Under the pieces are notes generated by a model. That model searched no databases, had not been told where the DNA came from, and saw nothing but the letters and a program-made list of their open reading frames with translations. Source: Tidjanibacter sp. (GTDB lineage Bacteria > Bacteroidota > Bacteroidia > Bacteroidales > Rikenellaceae). Taken from it: a stretch of 64,000 bases of DNA. The DNA is taken from NCBI GenBank assembly GCA_017466345.1, contig JAFTUI010000007.1, positions 62,001-126,000 on the forward strand. The letters are read 5' to 3'. The position numbers and the translations under genes are program-made. Below are positions 62,295-64,000 of this stretch, piece by piece; the stretch's first letter is position 1, and every line of letters begins with the position of its first letter.

Positions 62295-63761
62295 ATGAAT
62301 GCTGCAAAGTTATATGGACGAGTTTATACTCCACACTACTTGGTCAAACTAATGCTTGACTATGTGGGCTATGTGGGCTCCGAGAGCATACTTTGCAAGC
62401 ACATCATCGACAATAGTTGTGGCGATGGTGCTTTCTTGGTGGAGATTGTCCGCCGATACTGCAATGCACACATATCGGCAGGGGGTAGCATCGAAGACCT
62501 CAGGCAAAACCTAAGCACCTTTATTCACGGCATAGAGATAGATTCCCACGAGTGCGAAGTGTGCAAACAGAATCTCAACTCTGTCGCCGAAGTGTTCGGT
62601 CTAACTAATGTGTGTTGGGATGTCGTTTGCGAAGACACCCTTGCAACGTCTGCATACAACGGCAAGATGGACTATGTTGTGGGAAACCCACCCTATGTTA
62701 GGGTACACAACCTCACGGACAGCACCTACCGACACGTCAAAAAATACACATTTGCACAAGGGGGTATGACCGACCTATTTGTAGTGTTCTTCGAAATAGG
62801 TTTCAGAATGATGTCGCCTGCTGGCAAAATGTGCCTTATTACTCCAAACTCTTGGCTTAATAGTGTGGCGGGGAGTGTTCTTCGCTCATACCTTGCGGAA
62901 AGCAAGCAATTGAATGGAGTTATTGACCTTGAACACCACCAAGCATTTAAGGCAACCACCTATTCTCTCATTTCGCGCTTTTCTCAAACGCCTTGCGAAC
63001 AGATAGAGTACAATGTGTTTGACGAAAAAACCCTCGGAAAGTGTTATCGTTGCCACATAGCTCTTGATGAGATGAACATTGGTGGGCTTTTTTATCTGGC
63101 AGATTCTCAAACACTGCAACGATTAAGAGAGATTAGGATGGTACCTCATCCGCAAAATGTCAGAGTCAAAAACGGCTTTGCAACCCTTGCGGATGGTGTC
63201 TTTATTGGCGACTGGAATTTTAGTGGAATGACCATAGATGTTGTTAAGTCTTCGACAGGCAAGTGGAGCAAGTGCCTATTCCCTTACTCCAACTCCAAAC
63301 CCATTCCTCTGTGTGAGATTGAGCAACAGTTCCCCGATGTCTACGAGTACTATATGAGCAAAAAGGAGGCTCTATGCAAGGACACCACCCCTCCCGAGCC
63401 AACGCCACAACAAGACCTCTTTGGGGTGCAATGTCCGAAGGGAATGCAGAATACCACGTGGCACCTCTTTGGTCGCACTCAGGCGATAAACGATGTGGCA
63501 AAGGACAAAATCGCCATCAACTCTGTCATCAAGGACAAGAGTAGTATCAAACTATCCTTCGTCCCTAGTGGCAAAGGGGTATATGGTGGCTTGTATATGC
63601 TCTCGGCTGTCAGTTTTGAGAAGATTCAGGAGTTGGTTTCCTCGGAGGAGTATATCTCATACATTGCTACGTTGAAGAATTACAAGAGCGGCGGATACTA
63701 CACCTGCACAGCAAAAGATGTTGAACTTTATCTAAACTACAAACTACAAAGCAATGAATAA
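62295..63761 (+). CDS. Type II adenine-specific DNA methyltransferase
   Basis: 488 residues. N6-adenine methyltransferase of the gamma-type order: SAM-binding motif I IIDNSCGDGAFLVEI (about 38-50), acidic motif II in HGIEID, catalytic motif IV NPPYVRV at 131-137, and a hydrophobic motif V/VI region GKMCLITPNSWLNS. The C-terminal half should be the target-recognition domain, as in TaqI- or Eco57I-like enzymes. No REase domain is fused. The final codons overlap the next gene by 8 bp, as in a restriction-modification pair. The recognition sequence cannot be predicted. This small system between leuS and the window edge may be horizontally acquired. Confidence 0.88.
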   Translation: MNAAKLYGRVYTPHYLVKLMLDYVGYVGSESILCKHIIDNSCGDGAFLVEIVRRYCNAHISAGGSIEDLRQNLSTFIHGIEIDSHECEVCKQNLNSVAEVFGLTNVCWDVVCEDTLATSAYNGKMDYVVGNPPYVRVHNLTDSTYRHVKKYTFAQGGMTDLFVVFFEIGFRMMSPAGKMCLITPNSWLNSVAGSVLRSYLAESKQLNGVIDLEHHQAFKATTYSLISRFSQTPCEQIEYNVFDEKTLGKCYRCHIALDEMNIGGLFYLADSQTLQRLREIRMVPHPQNVRVKNGFATLADGVFIGDWNFSGMTIDVVKSSTGKWSKCLFPYSNSKPIPLCEIEQQFPDVYEYYMSKKEALCKDTTPPEPTPQQDLFGVQCPKGMQNTTWHLFGRTQAINDVAKDKIAINSVIKDKSSIKLSFVPSGKGVYGGLYMLSAVSFEKIQELVSSEEYISYIATLKNYKSGGYYTCTAKDVELYLNYKLQSNE

Positions 63762-64000
63762 CAGCGAGTTTTTGTCCGTACTGAAAGACGCTTTTGCAAA
63801 ATTCTTATCTACCGGTTCTCGCAGCAATCAGAAATTGCTGATTCTACACCACAAGGTCGCAACAGACATCCTCTCGCTGTTGGGAAGTGACTATTGCGTC
63901 AAATCTCTTGGTGTGGGAGAGGGTAAAGAAGCTACGCTCACCGGTCGTTACTTTGACAAAAAAGTAGATATAACCTTTTTCAAAAAAGATGGCAACCAAG
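63754..64000 (+). CDS. Probable restriction endonuclease partner, N-terminal part
   Basis: An ATG at 63754 overlaps the methyltransferase end; 82 codons are visible before the window ends (MNNSEFLSVLKDAFAKFLST..., then GKEATLTGRYFDKKVDITFF). The overlap and the GRYFDKKVDITFF pattern, resembling the Asp-rich strand of PD-(D/E)xK nucleases, fit a type II restriction enzyme. The catalytic core would lie largely beyond the edge, so this is an inference from context. Confidence 0.55.
   Translation, partial: MNNSEFLSVLKDAFAKFLSTGSRSNQKLLILHHKVATDILSLLGSDYCVKSLGVGEGKEATLTGRYFDKKVDITFFKKDGNQ

Overview
The window is a chromosomal segment from a member of the Bacteroidales. The evidence is a SusC/SusD outer-membrane system, Bacteroidetes-type promoters (TTTG, about 19 bp, TAnnTTTG), a Bat aerotolerance operon, LytS/LytTR signalling, Bacteroidetes-style ribosomal proteins and a tRNA without an encoded CCA. 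A Rikenellaceae-like (Alistipes-related) source is possible but is only a guess. No insertion sequence, prophage or CRISPR array was seen.

Layout. 1-5305: start of rpsO (minus), then apbE, a PcrA/UvrD helicase, nth and recO (plus). 6063-22290: a minus-strand starch/maltooligosaccharide utilisation locus. In transcription order it holds an MFS sugar transporter, a starch-binding-like lipoprotein, a large fimbrillin-GH13 amylase lipoprotein, a SusA-like GH13, a CBM20-GH77 glucanotransferase, then susC, susD and a susE/F-like gene behind their own promoter. 22584-24716: a small membrane protein, a LytS-type kinase and a LytTR regulator. 24860-26857: type I pullulanase, a functional partner of the locus. 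27489-30440: tRNA-Ala, a TonB-family protein, hflX and upp. 30809-32758: a small membrane protein and murA. 32834-39645: a Bat operon (moxR, DUF58, membrane protein, batC, batA, batB). 40137-59056: the str, S10, spc and alpha ribosomal operons fused on the minus strand, from rpsL to rplQ with fusA, secY, map, infA and rpoA. 59434-62190: leuS. 62295 to the end: an adenine DNA methyltransferase and the start of the next gene, probably its restriction partner.

How it works together. Starch would be bound at the surface by the SusD, SusE/F and starch-binding lipoproteins and cut by the lipoprotein amylase and pullulanase. Oligosaccharides would enter through SusC, energised by a TonB system, be cut in the periplasm by the SusA-like enzyme, cross the inner membrane by the MFS carrier and be rearranged by MalQ. 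No SusR-type regulator is visible; the LytS/LytTR pair beside the transporter is the only local regulator.

Most unusual content. The large intergenic gaps contain a family of composite repeated cassettes. Each has an A/T-cored hairpin, a cloverleaf-shaped set of four stems whose pairing is kept by compensatory changes between copies, degenerate 9-bp tandem arrays, and often a second palindromic module that ends at the stop codon of the next gene. Copies lie at about 5345, 26931, 30451, 34882, 38118 and 39754, with a tandem-duplicated relative at 31083. Two further oddities are long hairpins in which a gene's 3' end (rplQ, tRNA-Ala) is mirrored by an inverted copy downstream, and heptamer arrays holding or abolishing stop codons (apbE, helicase).
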